From contig JAUTXW010000206.1 of NCBI GenBank assembly GCA_030620095.1, positions 248,001-312,000 of the forward strand: a stretch of DNA of 64,000 nucleotides. The letters are read 5' to 3'. The stretch comes from Kuschelorhynchus macadamiae (Eukaryota; Arthropoda; Insecta; Coleoptera; Curculionidae). The notes below the pieces were generated by a model. That model did not search any database, was not told the DNA's origin, and was given only the letters and a program-made list of their open reading frames with translations. The translations under genes and the position numbers were made by a program. Below are positions 34,690-46,959 of this stretch, piece after piece; positions within the stretch are counted from its first letter, which is position 1; every line of letters begins with the position of its first letter.

Positions 34690-35690
34690 TTTATAGCGGA
34701 TGCTAATACGTTTTTGCTATACGCTATATGTCAATAAGTTTTTGCTATATGATGGTATGGCCAGCAGTTTGTTGTTTGAGCACTTTCCTGATCGAAAGAA
34801 TTAATACTATTTGGCGTAAAAGATTCTTTTAAAATTTTGTTACAGATACCACTCTTTGTTCTATACAGATCCTTCAAAGTATCCCCCACAAGAGTGGCGG
34901 ACTTCCATCCTCCATATCTCTTTATAAATAAATCGCTACTTCTGAGGGCGTCCTAGTTTATTCCAACACATGTGTAATAGACTTTCTCGTTTTGTATTGA
35001 GGGAATAATTCTTAATGTATAGTGCTTGGTGACACGTAAACTAACGTACTTTCTGTACAATGCAAAGTACTTTTAATTTCCTGCTTTGTCTGAGAACACA
35101 CACGTTCTGGTAATATATGTTTTGGAGTCTGGAACTTAAACAACCAATATATTTATTTTATGTTCGATATTATCTGTAGCAAGATTTGTTAATTCCTCAA
35201 GAGAGCAAGCACCAGCCAGGTCAAAGTCAATCATTAAGTTTCGCTAGGCACACTAATGAACTTCAAAATTTTAGTTTTAGCAAATATTCTGGATATTTTG
35301 TGTTCGTACTGTACATTCTGGCGATTCAAGTAACGGTCAACTTCATAAATCTTTCCATATCTACATCATTTTTAGCCTCAATTACCGCTTTCAATGTTGA
35401 ATATCGTTAACGGCTTACAGATAAAACAATGTATACTTTTTTTCATAACGATTGCAAAATCGTTCAAGTAACAACTCACTGACAGTTTCTACTTCATCTG
35501 GTATGAAATCACTATTTGCCTCGTAAATATTTTCTACAATTTTCGAATCTTTCTTTAAAAAAAAGCACAAATTTGCTTTAAGTAATATGATTAAAGAAAA
35601 CTCGTTTGCTATTATATTACTCGTTCTTGTGTCAACCGTAGACCGGTATGAGGCAATCCCACTAACTATGTATATTGAGGTAATAAAAAA
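34690..35690 (-). pseudogene. CryptonI-like tyrosine recombinase remnant
   Basis: Reading leftwards from 35690 across frameshifts gives IVENIYEANSDFIPDEVET, then LLLERFCNRYEKKY (N-terminal helical part). AVIEAKNDVDMERFMKL follows (core-binding part), then FDLAGACSLEELTNLATDNI (box I; the catalytic Arg after GAC reads Ser). ALYRKYVSLR and RYGGWKSATL (the GGW..TV block) complete it. CNKILKES marks the C-terminus. The HxxR box between the last two blocks is deleted, and the nucleophile Tyr region (AEGY) is altered, so it cannot be active. Insect CryptonI recombinases have this block order. A rve-type or DDE element is excluded by the absence of those motifs. Confidence 0.72.
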
Positions 35691-38600
35691 CGTCAACTGT
35701 CAAAGTTGACAAAAGCCGATACAACGCCGCGCGCCGTCTGTATTTTTAAGAAGGGAAGGTAAATGAGCGCGAAAAAGAGCAACTTTTCCCACGTAAAAGC
35801 GTGCAAAGGGTACCTAAAAATAAAAGCCTGGGGCATATTGCGAAATAGGACTTTTAGGCCACAGTCTTTTTTAGAGCTTTTATTTAAATTCACTTGTATG
35901 TTTTATTATGTTTGGATCAAATTTTGAAAGTAATTTTTGAAGCAGATTTGGTATACATAAATTAAGGAGATGATACTACAATAGCTTTGTTTCAACACCT
36001 CGAATTATCGTCCCACTGTTACATGCAATTTTGGTTCTAGACCCATCTAACATAATAAGTCAAATAAATTCGAGCCAGTATTTAAGTAAGTTAATTTACC
36101 TTAGTCGAACACCTGTCCTCGACTAGCTTATCGCTTGTTGGTTTTGGCATATTACTACAGAGAGGTAAAGTACAGTTTTAAAATGAGAAATAACATCGCT
36201 AATATCAGATAATTGTATAATATATAATGGTTATACTTTTGAGAACGCTGGGATATGTGTTTATTCACAAACACAGTGTGAGTAACAGCTAAACAAGTGT
36301 ATTCATTCATATAAGTTAAGTTACAACAATTTTTCTTATGTATATCACGAAGAAGGGCTTATTTAAATGATTGTGGAATTACATATCTTACTCTGATGTC
36401 TGGTATGCTTGAGTAAATACGTATTTAAGGTTTCTTTCGCTATGAAATGTATTGTCTGGGTCTTCCTGTTTCTGTTTTTACAATTATTCAAGTATTACCA
36501 TAAGTTATATTTTTAGGAAATCATTACACTGGTCTGCTATCTTTTATAAAAGGTTGTTTAGAGACACATGAGCTATACAGACCCATTTACATTGGGCAAA
36601 CTGGTTATCAACTTGATTGAATTTCACATTACTTTTCCACACACTTTTAGTAACACTATTAAACCGGTTTATAGGAGGTATTTTCGCTGGTTTCACTGTA
36701 ATTCTTTATCGATTTCGTAGGTAACATTTGTTTTTAAGAAATAGTTTGTTGTTTATGTTTTGGTTAACATTTTGGCGTCTATCGAACTGTCCTCTGGCCG
36801 CGGGTGATTAAATTCGATAATCTCGGACCCAAAACACCTAGTGATTAATAATTAAATGGAATATCTTAAAATATAATAAGCAGACAATAACCATAATGCC
36901 ATGGTAATCCTAATATGGATTTAGGAGACGAAAACCATAGGAAATCATTAAAAATCTAGCCATGGAACCCTTCTAGTGTTACCAACTAAATGATAATGAA
37001 ATACCCTAGAGCAACCGGAATCTTGTAGATTAGCTAGTTTTTATTAATATTTCCTGGTTCTAAACACTTGTTTCCTCTAATTAATTGAACTATTAGTAAT
37101 GTTGTGCCGAATGAAAATAAGGGCTTGTCAAAATTTAAACTATGACGTCATTATTGTACATATCATAGGTATCATAGTTATTATGGTTGGTTCTGCTGTA
37201 TGTGGGGAAAGGAGTGTGTACGGTCTTTTGTGATGGACTAAAGAGAGACTTTTGGCTGTTTTCACTCTGATTTTTTTTGAGCAACTTTTCTATTTCGATC
37301 CTCGTGTTGAAATATCTTTACTTTTCACAGAAAACCTTCAAAGTGAGTGCGACTTAGGTTACAGTTTTTTTTATGTGAAGTTAGTTTCACCCCTGTAAAA
37401 GGAATATATCACTGCGAACCCTGTAGTAGCTGCTTTACATAGATTTTGGCTTATGTAGCATTATTTTGTTGGTCTTGGAGTAGGATAGCTACAGTCGAAT
37501 AGTCTTCGGGAATAGAATCCACCTGGTCCTGGAGTGACTTTAAGGGCAATGGTCGCTGATTAAAAAAACCCACCAACCTCAGGTAACTATTTTTTTTTAT
37601 AAATTAGGGGTTGTGTTAGAGAAGGCAAAAATTTGTCTTTTTCTTTAGGAAAATAAATATGCCACAGGCATTGTGTATTTTGGGCCTAAGCTAGTCTATT
37701 GCCCGTAGTACACTTGTGCAAATTATATTAAATCTAGTTATTGGGTGTCATATTAATTTTATTGGCACTTTTGTGTAAATAAATAAGTATTTTATGCATT
37801 TATACTGACCGAAATAAGACACCCTTCTTGAGTTCAATAATTGAGTTGAGTTCAATAATTTAGGGGGTATTATAACTCATAACTTGAAGTCCGGTATTGT
37901 CAATCTTACAAAATGTCTGCCTATCTAAATAATAATAATGATACTTGTATTTTAAGGATAATTTGATTGGCATACCAATAACTAATTGCTAATTTTGCCT
38001 TTGAGGTAGAAAATTGAAAATTTAAATATTTCCATTGTGATAAATAAATTGGGGCAACTTACTTTCGGTAGTATCATAGTGTAGAATTAATTCTTTTGTT
38101 TAAATTTTAGTGCACCATTCTGTCAGTTTTGTAAGTATGAATTTATATAATATAGTACAGTAAGGTACAGGGTGGTTCAGACGATAAAGTCAGTTCTAAA
38201 AAAATATATTTAACTAAAAAGAGGGTCGGAATTGGATAGTTTTGCACTAGTACGTTGTACTAAGAATAAATTTTCCTTCTTTTTAGAGTTTTTTTTTGTG
38301 GGGCTACCCATAAAGTTTTTGGGGTATTGCACAACTTCAAGTTTGGCTTTGATTTTGGGCGAGCAGTATATCCAATACCTACTAAACAACGAGGCCTAGA
38401 CTCTTACGCGTGACGTCATCCCATTATTATTTCAATACTTTATTAGAAGGTACGAGTTATTTATAGGGACATATTTAAATGAGAATTTTTTTTAAATTTC
38501 AGCAAATAAACATCGATTTATAGGGTATGAGTTTTTGAATACGTCAAATTTATTCGGTGTCGCTATAGAATTAAAATGCCGAAGGCGGCTCTTAAGCGAT

Positions 38601-38825
38601 TACTCGTTTTTTTTTCTTTTGCTACACGACGAGGAATGCATTTATGCACGAACTATTATGCACAAGGCACTCCAGAACAGTGTGGGACTCGGTAAAGCCC
38701 CTACTCACTAAACCCTTCCGTGTTCTTACCCGACAACGTTTGCCCGGCTCTACCGCAAAATTTCAGACAGATGTAGGTATGATTTTTTGCTTACTAATTG
38801 TCCTATTTTAGCCAGTTAGTAAATT
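35691..38825. other. Unassigned stretch
   Basis: A CpG-rich patch at 35705-35770 directly abuts the Crypton-like remnant. The rest has no recognised coding homology. A small acagggtggttcagacgata block at 38167-38186 resembles insect repeats that begin with acagggtg. Confidence 0.3.
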
Positions 38826-38834
38826 GTCAAAGCC

Positions 38835-39055
38835 GAGTTATTTGTCAAAATCGGGTAAGGTTTCAAGTCCAGGTAAGTAGTATAGGCCTGTGGTGAACTC
38901 ATATGATCAAGAATATAATATTATTATTTTATATTGTCAAAACCGGGTACGGTTTCAAGTTTGGGTAAGTAATATATGCCTGTGGCGAGTCCTTATGATC
39001 AAAAATACGATAGCTGTAGTATATGCCTGTGCTGTGGTTAAGAACACAGGATCAT
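38835..39055. repeat. Tandem repeat, ~97-bp unit, two and a part
   Basis: tgtcaaaatcgggtaaggtt with ggtaagtagtataggcctgt near 38840 recurs at 38937 as tgtcaaaaccgggtacggtt with ggtaagtaatatatgcctgt. A third, partial piece (agtatatgcctgtgctgtgg) lies near 39018. Confidence 0.8.
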
Positions 39056-39059
39056 AATA

Positions 39060-41080
39060 AAACTTTTTATAATATTTAACTGTCACTAAGAACCTAACTT
39101 CTAATATTATATTTATATTATTATATATTTGTTTTCCCTAGATACCCAATAAATATTTAATTTAAATTATTTATTATATACAAATATATGTTTAAATTAT
39201 AAACCACTATTATCTAAATATTTTATACCCCATTTTTCCAGAAGCCTTCAAATTATTATATATATGAATGTGGGTAACCTTTTTGAGGAAGAGCCGAAAT
39301 TGTCTCCGAAGCTCAATAACATGGTGAGTTTTAACTTTATAATATGATTTTAGATTGTTAGAAATCCCAAAGAAATAAATTTAACGGGATTAAGTCCGGC
39401 AACTGGGCTGGCCACCGAACTAGACTCGGCACTAGGCGGTAAGTATCTAATCACTTTTCTTCAAAATAAGCATTACGATCTTCTGCAGCAAAATTGAATT
39501 TTCCTTTAAAATATCAATCGTTCGGCATATCTCTCAAAGTAACATTCTAACATATTTAACCTGAATAAAATATCGTATGCTATAGCGAAATGGTATTATT
39601 CACTAACGCATTAACGTAAATGTTATTTAAATATACCGAACTTTCAAATATTTTTACATCGCCTACTTAATTATAATATTAAATAAATATATATTATCAA
39701 AAATTATTATTTTTGTTTTGGAATTTAATTTGTATTCTAAATCGAGTTCCGGTGAGCGTGGTCGATTTTTTGCAGTCTCATATAGTTACATGTAGGTTCA
39801 AAGATCGCCACCTTGTACAGCAAATCAGAATAGGGCAGATTAAGAGATTTTCAGTACAGCATATTAGAAATATTTTATTTATTTATTTTGTGTAATAAGC
39901 CTTATAATGTTGCTTATTAATACAATTTTAATTTGTGCAATGTTCCGATATGCAAAACCAATTTTTCGATTGTTTTATACATTTTGTATGTTAAGTTGTA
40001 CATTTATTGTAAATATTTTATTCCAAGATAGCTTGTAATAAGCACAGTTATTTTTTTAAACGTGATACAATACGTGCACACTACTTATACATTTATGGAG
40101 CGAATTCCAGTACTTACCAACCATTTTTACCGAATTTTGTATATGTATTTTTTTATTTTTTATTTTTTTTTTTAATTGTTTCGTACTTTTTTATTTTTTA
40201 TTTTTTTTACATGTGTTTTTGTTTTGTTTTGTTTGCTAATTTTATATTTATGAAAATGTTTATAACATTAGTACTAAAAGGAACCAAACAGACTGTAAAA
40301 TGTGTGCCATTTAATCACTATAACCATATAGCAAGTCAGGGGAATTTCATGTTACACAGAGAAATTGTCGAATTTTAATCTAACTTTAAGACCTGGGGTG
40401 AGAATCATATGTGTCCATCTCACAGAAAATTCCAGGTAGAGAGGCAAACAGGAACATATTATGTTTCAATATTTTATGTTTAAATCTCATGTATTTTATT
40501 CTTAAATTCAGTTTTTACTTCTCGCCTTCCTGTTTGTATTATTTATTTAAACCGCAGGCACACGCAAAGAAACCTTGCCTCCAAAATAGTAAATTTTTTA
40601 AAAGTTATATAAATGAAAAATAAAATACAAAAAGTGTTCAATTTAATTTGATATTTTAAATTATATAAATTTTAAGCTTACAGGGTATTCTATGTAAAGA
40701 CAAGTATCGTCCTTACATAGAACGAAAGCTTTTACGGCTGTGGTCAATTAAGAAATCATGTTTCTTGGAATGGTGTGTCAAAATGGAATTTCTTTCTTTG
40801 AGGGAATCTTGTTCACGAGATCAGAACACTGAATAAGCTCGGAGAGGCCTGTCGGCTATTTATAGCCAACTTGTCTTAACCGAACCGTGACCAGCTATAA
40901 CGATCGGTTTCCAAGTATGATGGAAACTGAAGCCTGTATCTCCCTTAAAATTGTTTTTTTATTTACGACAAGGTGGTTTGCTATTACGTAAGAAAAGTTT
41001 AGTTTTAATTACGTCCATCTAATTTACTTTGTAACTCCGTAACAATTGTTAAACTTTCATATCTATTGATGTAGTGAAGA
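39060..41080. other. AT-rich stretch with hairpin, no gene called
   Basis: It includes a perfect 10-bp-stem hairpin at 40688-40722 (ttctatgtaa...ttacatagaa) and a tatttatag box near 40858 in a locally GC-richer context, possibly an old promoter or LTR. Open frames are short and unconvincing. Confidence 0.3.
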
Positions 41081-41084
41081 CGCT

Positions 41085-41345
41085 GACGAGCAGTTTACAT
41101 GAGGGCCACGAGCTCGAATGCTTTGAGCGAATTCGCTAAGCGCTGCAAACGTCAGTGTCGAACGAACACTACAAATCCCAGAATCAACTATATCACCTAG
41201 GGCACGAAGAAGTGCTGCAAGCCGTCAACAGCGTCAAGTCGTCCGATGCGAATTCGTCTCGACCGGCAGAAACAAATGTTCTACTCGAGTATACGAATCA
41301 GTCGCGCCGCGTACAGCGGCGTACGGCTTGTTGGTTGGCTATGTT
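41085..41345. other. CpG-rich island
   Basis: About 250 bp with clusters of CG dinucleotides (for example tcgcgccgcgtacagcgg near 41301) in a window otherwise poor in them. It has an internal hairpin (gacgctgacg near 41080 with cgtcagtgtc near 41149). A diverged block with gcgctgacgagtagtctata lies near 42421. It may be a promoter/first-exon region or a younger insertion. Confidence 0.5.
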
Positions 41346-41418
41346 GCGTTCGAAAAAAATATTTTGTTTTAGTCGCCGTGGTAAGATAGATCTCGAAGAA
41401 TTTATTCAGGCAGTGTAA
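41155..41418 (+). CDS. Uncertain ORF ending in an EF-hand-like segment
   Basis: Open frame of 87 codons with no ATG start, overlapping the CpG-rich island. The last residues, RRGKIDLEEFIQAV, resemble the second half of an EF-hand loop and its exiting helix (G-K-I-x-L-E-E-F). The first calcium ligands (D-x-D-x-D) are absent from the upstream sequence. A polypyrimidine-AG sequence (attttgttttag, ending 41372) lies exactly before this part. It could therefore be a terminal exon (41373-41418, stop TAA) whose upstream exon supplies the missing ligands. The sequence before 41372 would then be intron. No partner exon was found. Chance resemblance remains quite possible. Confidence 0.25.
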   Translation: MSNEHYKSQNQLYHLGHEEVLQAVNSVKSSDANSSRPAETNVLLEYTNQSRRVQRRTACWLAMLRSKKIFCFSRRGKIDLEEFIQAV

Positions 41419-44143
41419 GAAAGACCAGCAATGTAGATGAGTACCCTGAGTCTAATTGCCTCATAAAGTGTATGAAATTCCTCATACTCTAGTCTGTTTT
41501 TTTTGTAATTCCTGCATTCATGATCTAGAATAGATAATATTTTGTGAAAAAAAAAAACTACTTTCTAAACAATATCGCCATATTTTAGATAATGACATTG
41601 TATACGCTGTGATCGAATTAAACACTACTGGTGTCCTTTCTCCTCAAGATGGTCTGACAAACTGACAACATTGAAGACAATATTGACCCACCACATTGTA
41701 CCTACCACGCTTGAAAATGAATATCAAGGGCGCGTAGCTCGTTGTCTCGTTTTCATCGCTCACAAATGAAGCTGCCTCCGAATTAACGAACAAAGCATGG
41801 TGTTTTTTTCGTGGCCGATGTGTTATATACTTACCTTCGTCAATCTTTTGTTCTTGTAGCAACATTCATACCATACCATACAATACCATGGTGGTATTTC
41901 CTTTATTAGCAAATGTGTTCCCTCGGATTATTTTCAATAATATCTTGTTTAGCGTGTCATCAAGATAGTTGGACTTTTCTTTTTCCAACTCGATGATCAC
42001 TGTCCGTCAAAATCAAGGCGATGTGGGATTGTTTTTTTATAAACTTAATTTTATTCTTACGTGACCACTGATCTTTTTGCAAATACCAAGTCCGTACAGA
42101 GCTCCGATTTTTTGAAAGTGCTACAAAATGTGTGATTATGTAAAAATTTATTTGGCCGGCTATCATTTTTTTTATTGTTGATTATTACAACTTTTCGATT
42201 AGTGTTTAAATTACGCTGTAACAGGCACTTAAAAAAAATTTGCTTGTTATGATATTATAGGTGGGTATAGTTGTCTGAGAGCCACGTTGGTTTTGTGTAT
42301 CTTTGGTAGATTATAGGGATAACGTAGCTTGCTGCAATGTTGGATAATTGGATAATAAAAAAATATCAATTATGTGTTTCTTATACTATTGTAACAATTG
42401 GTAGTACTGATACATTAAGGGCGCTGACGAGTAGTCTATAGCTACATTTTCTGGTAACGTCTGTAATTTTGTGATCGCCGGTTGAAGCCTTTAGAATATT
42501 AAATATATAAAGTACAATTATAATCGCCCTTTATTTCTGCGATATAAGAAACTACTTTAGTAAGTTATAAATATTCCTTCATAAAGTTTCTTTTCAAGTA
42601 ATGATCGGGCTGGTGAGTTATAAGGTTGTGTCGGAAACGTCCCAGACAGAAAACATAGTTATAAACTAGAAAATAAAAATGATTCCCGTATTACTTGGGT
42701 TATGCTATAATTCTTAATTAGTTATTCAAGTTTTTCAATACTTTAGGACCAATTATCAATAAAAGAATAACTTACTTCATTCATGGTATTTATTTATGGC
42801 ATGTGTTCGATTATTAGTAATTAACATTTAAAATTGTGTATGTTGCAAGTTGCAGGTACAGACTGATTATTACCTGTCTCGTGGTTGATTATTTCCTAAT
42901 AAACTAGCAGAAGAATAAATAAATTAATAAAATTAAATAATAAATAAATATATTATATAAATAAATAATAATATAAATAAAACATTATTTTGAATTTGTT
43001 TTTGTAAACAATTAATATGGGTCAAATTTCTCTTCATCTCCTAAATGAGCTTAAAGAAACATCAAACTTGTTATATCTATTATTTTGTATTTTATTTTAT
43101 CAAAAATATCAGTTCCGTATAAATTATTTTCGAAAGAACACGCGGCATGAAATTTAATTAAAAAAACGTTCTACATAGCAACGAAATAATATTTAACTAT
43201 GATAATTTATATTTTTAAATGAAATGCCAATTGCAATGCTGAAATTTTCATTTTATTTATTCAGTTTGTTTTGTATGTAGCCCATTTCGCTTTTTCAATA
43301 CAAAATACACCATGTCTCCAGTTGCAATTTTAACGTGTTTAATTAAATGTATAAATTTCTATGATTTACAAAAGCCATTTACTACGTTTTCTATACGTGA
43401 ATATTGGAACATTTTACCATTAAAACGAAATAGAACTAGAAAATGTTGAATTAATTTTTTTATAATATTATCATAATGCCGGTTCAATTTACGGTTACAA
43501 GTTTAAGTTTCATTTAGGGTTTTAGCATTTTAAGTTGTTGCTCACTAGCACTGGCCCAGTAGTAGGTTAACAAACCAATTGCAGAAATGTCTAAGTAGCA
43601 TGGCGGTTAGAAGAACATTATATTGATTTTCCAGGTGCCTTGTAGCACTGTAGCATGAGTTTGTGTTATCCCATGCTTTTGGGATATGCATAAAAACCCA
43701 TATCTTCAAAATCTGGAATGTAGTTATTAAATGTAGGCGAATTATAACATCATATTTTAATTTATTTCCCAGTTTTCAAAAACCACTTGTATTTGTATAT
43801 AGATTGTATTTGAGACAACTTTGGCGCTTTGTATTGTATTTATTCTGAATTAGTTGCGCCGGTTGTACCTACTACAATTAAATATCACTTTAACGTTCTA
43901 ATTAAAAACTTTGGTAGTGCACTGCAGACACATTTGCACCAAAACCCCGTATCGTAGCGTAGCGCTGTCACGAGCCGAGTCTAAATTATACATTGGAGTT
44001 GAAGTTACGCAGAGTCCTTGCAATACAATAAAATATAGTCGTTTTGGCCGTATTTAAATAACTAAAATAACATTTTCTACGTGCAATGTTAATAAAAAAT
44101 ATGTGTTAAAAAAGTTTAGTTAAAACATCAATGACCCTTTCAA

Positions 44144-44212
44144 AGCCGTAGACAATGCGTCAACAGCTTACGAATATTACAATATATACGCTTGAATGCG
44201 TTGTCTACAGCT
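44144..44212 (+). other. pre-miRNA-like hairpin
   Basis: agccgtagacaatgcg and cgcattcaa-like/cgttgtctacagct form a stem of about 20 pairs with a G-U, a bulge and a loop near 28 bases. The size is in the range of animal miRNA precursors. A MITE-derived hairpin would look the same, and nothing indicates expression. Confidence 0.3.
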
Positions 44213-44924
44213 TCAAGTCAACCATTTTCTTTGTTTTCAACCTATTATAGTACGTTAGGATTATAATTTTGATTTGTAAATATTGTTAACATAAATCTTC
44301 CATGGCTCTTCCGATTAAGAAAATTAAATTTTCTAGTAATATTTTTATACAACCTTGCTTTTCACAATGGTAACATTCGTATTAATTGGTGTTAAAAATT
44401 AATTTTTATTCAGGAGACTCAATGAGGCATTGTTGCTATGGCTCTGACGTACAACCCTCGTTCTCTACAGAATACACAAAATATAATGTCATACTCAGAA
44501 ACTAAAATATAGTATAATAGTAGTGAGTTGGCTTCTTTCGGAATTCAAAAATTATTGAAACTAATGTAGAACAATGGATTCAGTGTAAAAAAAATGATCC
44601 AGGATATCACCTGATGAATGACAGTAATTTCATTAAAGATGTTTCCAGTCAAGCCTCCATATCATTAAAGCTTTATTCAGTAGAACAAAGGAGTGAGGAT
44701 GAACCGAACGTGTATTGGATAGGGACGAAAAAATTATTTAATTATTTTATAGTACTTTGAGCACCAAAAATCTGCTGATTTAGTTGGTTTATCAAATATA
44801 CGCGAACCACGCCGGAGAATAAAGCAAACAAAAAATGAAATGCGAACAAAAAATGACCGATTACATACATATTGTATGACCAGCTATATGAAATGGTTAC
44901 CTGAGTTAGTGAGTCCGTACCCGT

Positions 44925-45010
44925 ACCAGCATCCGCAACCGCACCTATACCCGCATTCGCACCCGCACACGCAAACGTACTCGCACACGCACACACACAC
45001 TCACACACAC
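44925..45010. repeat. CA-rich minisatellite / (AC)n
   Basis: Imperfect hexamer-like cccgca/cccgta repeats grade into a pure acacac run. Open frames through it on both strands are repeat artefacts. Confidence 0.9.
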
Positions 45011-45359
45011 CACCGAATATCTGGCGATTGACTTATCTAATTATTTTTAAATTGGTAGTCTTAGGTTCGATGTTGCAGCGGATCCGTTAGTGATATCCAC
45101 GATGTTGCCAAATCTATAGTTTTTTAAAATCTGATAGCAACTTTTGTTTTTCTTATGAACTACTATTTATTTAATAAATACTTTAATGCGACTTTATGGT
45201 TTTTGAAATATTAGCGATGAAACATTTTTTTTGCACCTAAGACGTGAATGGAGTCGAAATTAGTTGTGTCATTTTTGACATTCCAAAGTACATTGAGTTT
45301 TATTAGTAGATTTACTAAAAATATGAGTTTTCTAACTTATTCTGGGTTATGGCGATCGA

Positions 45360-46010
45360 CGACGCACATAGCAAGAGGTTTGCGATATTTTTAAGGATAA
45401 ATACCCCAACCGGAATCCAATATCAAAGTTTACTCTGGGCGTCACAAAATAGCCACTGACAAAGCTAAGGCTTTGGATATTTTAGTAAGCGTAACAGAAA
45501 ATCTCCAACTTTCAACTAGAAAACTTAGCCAAGACAACAATACGTCCCACATGTATCTAAAACGCCTTTTCAAGGCAGCAAATTTTTATTCTTACAGAGT
45601 CACCGTGGTTCACGAATTATCGGATGACGATTTTACCGCCATAATTGCCGATATTGTGCTAGGGAAAATCCTGACCCAAAAAAAATCAATGTTTGGGCTG
45701 GCATTATAGGTCGGAAGATAATTGGTCCGTTTTTGTGGAAGAAAATTTAAACGTAAAAGATATTTTGAACTTTTGAGGAATCACGTTATCTAAGCTTTGG
45801 CAGAAATATTTCCCAATCATGGTAAGTCACATTTATTGCCACAAAATAAAAAAATTATATCAATATTGTCTTCTTTTAGTAAATAACGCAGTACCCAACG
45901 ATAGAATATGTTTTCAACAGGATAGTGCACTACCGCATTTCGCGCGAGAAGGAATTATTAGATGAAACATTTATTGAGAGGTCATTTGTGCGAGTCCGAG
46001 TTTGAAGAGA
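45360..46010 (+). pseudogene. Mariner-like (IS630-Tc1) transposase remnant with intron
   Basis: The HTH part gives CDIFKDKYPNRNPISKFTL. ATDKAKALDI, ENLQLSTRKLSQDNNTSH and RVTVVHELSDDDF follow (second HTH and linker). The catalytic part gives INVWAGIIGRKIIGPF, then ALAEIFPNH. After a 58-base GT-AG segment comes VPNDRICFQQDSALPHFARE, with the second catalytic Asp. The block with the first Asp (FSDE..F) is lost between 45620 and 45670, and the C-terminal third is missing. Removing 45822-45879 restores the frame precisely (phase 1). Transposases of this insect family share the motif series STRKI.Q...S, W.GI.G..IIGP and QQDGA..H. Confidence 0.82.
45822..45879 (+). other. Intron in the mariner-like transposase
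   Basis: Donor gtaagt, acceptor cttcttttag. Removal joins FPNH to VNNAVPND in frame. A related segment with the same acceptor (ttgttttcttttag) lies at the same protein position in the minus-strand copy at 47.1-47.2 kb, so it belongs to the family and is not a private insertion. Confidence 0.75.
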
Positions 46011-46680
46011 TATTATAAAATAAATTTCACATCCTTATTGCCACTTTTCTGCCTTTATAGGGTAGTTTGTTTCGTTTTCTAAGGTTCAATATCGACTTCG
46101 TTTCTTAATTAGGAAGTCCCACGAAAATGCAGAAAAAATCCACGACCGTATTTTTTAAAAATGAAGCTAACTTGAGAGAGTTCAGAATATCTTAATAGGT
46201 AATTCAACTCAGGCGGAACGTAATAGAACTAAGGTTACTAGATACAAGTCGTACTAAATGAATCTATTAATTTTCTTTAGTTTCAAAGCCTTACTTTAAC
46301 TTGGAAGGATGATATTAAAAAACATTACAAGTGACAAGAAATAGTGTTTGATACTCTAACGAAAAATATTTTAGACTTTGACATTCTAACATCTAAAAAA
46401 CTTAAGGTTGTCACTGTATCTCAAAAATATACCTACTATTGACGTATCCTAAGACGGGATGAAAACCCTTAACAAATATTTTTTTCTGGTACAAGATACA
46501 GTTTTTCTGTTATTGTTCATAATTGGAACATGGTAAAAATGTATCTTTTTTGTAACATGAAAAAGCTTTCTGCATGTTTACGCTCTTAATTTCATGATTT
46601 TTCATTTTATCAAGATAGAATTTGACATTTATCACATCCTGTATATTTGTGCAGAAATATGGATATCAAAAGTAATGTAT
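46011..46680. other. Spacer between transposase fragments
   Basis: AT-rich, no coding homology seen. Confidence 0.35.
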
Positions 46681-46689
46681 GCACTAACT

Positions 46690-46885
46690 TTTAAATAAAC
46701 AATTTTTGAAATATTTTTAATGATAAATACCCTTACCGGAATCTAAAAATAAGATCTGGTGTTAGCATAGTTTTGAGGAAATTTGTAAATAAATAGATAT
46801 GTGAGGGAAGCTTCAGGGTCCGACGGTCCTAAAACAACCATTGACGAAGATAAGCCTTTGAATATCTGAATCTCTAAGCAATATT
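46690..46885 (+). pseudogene. Mariner-like transposase N-terminal scrap
   Basis: Remains of INTLTGI, then YVREASGSDGPKTTIDEDKP, equivalent to the G.V....R.GRPKT..D..KA segment after the first HTH of the 45.4-kb copy. It is a second plus-strand fragment of that family. It lies head to tail against the minus-strand fragment that follows. Confidence 0.6.
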
Positions 46886-46959
46886 TCAAAAATACAATTT
46901 AACAACAAAGAAAACGATAAAACAAAGTTAATTTGAACATCAAAACCGGAGAAAATCAA

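Larger units (their letters stand above)
41420..45350. other. Unassigned stretch
   Basis: Minus-strand open frames at 41644-41865 and 41960-42166 have balanced composition (…KKQSHIALILTDSDHRVGKR…) but no family I can name. They may be parts of one decayed transposon protein. A 69-base hairpin is at 44144-44212 and a CA-type minisatellite at 44925-45010. The rest is AT-rich. Confidence 0.3.

Noticed and set aside
39360..39450. Short block with balanced composition (gggattaagtccggcaactg) as a transposase exon
   Set aside because: Too short and without flanking blocks to assign a family.
41080..41120. CTGACGAG core followed by cgaat as a second hammerhead ribozyme
   Set aside because: The conserved GAAA after stem II is absent, and no NUH site with matching stems I and III could be drawn.
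44742..45031. Open frames on both strands rich in Ala/Cys or Pro/His
   Set aside because: They are translations of the CA-type minisatellite, not genes.
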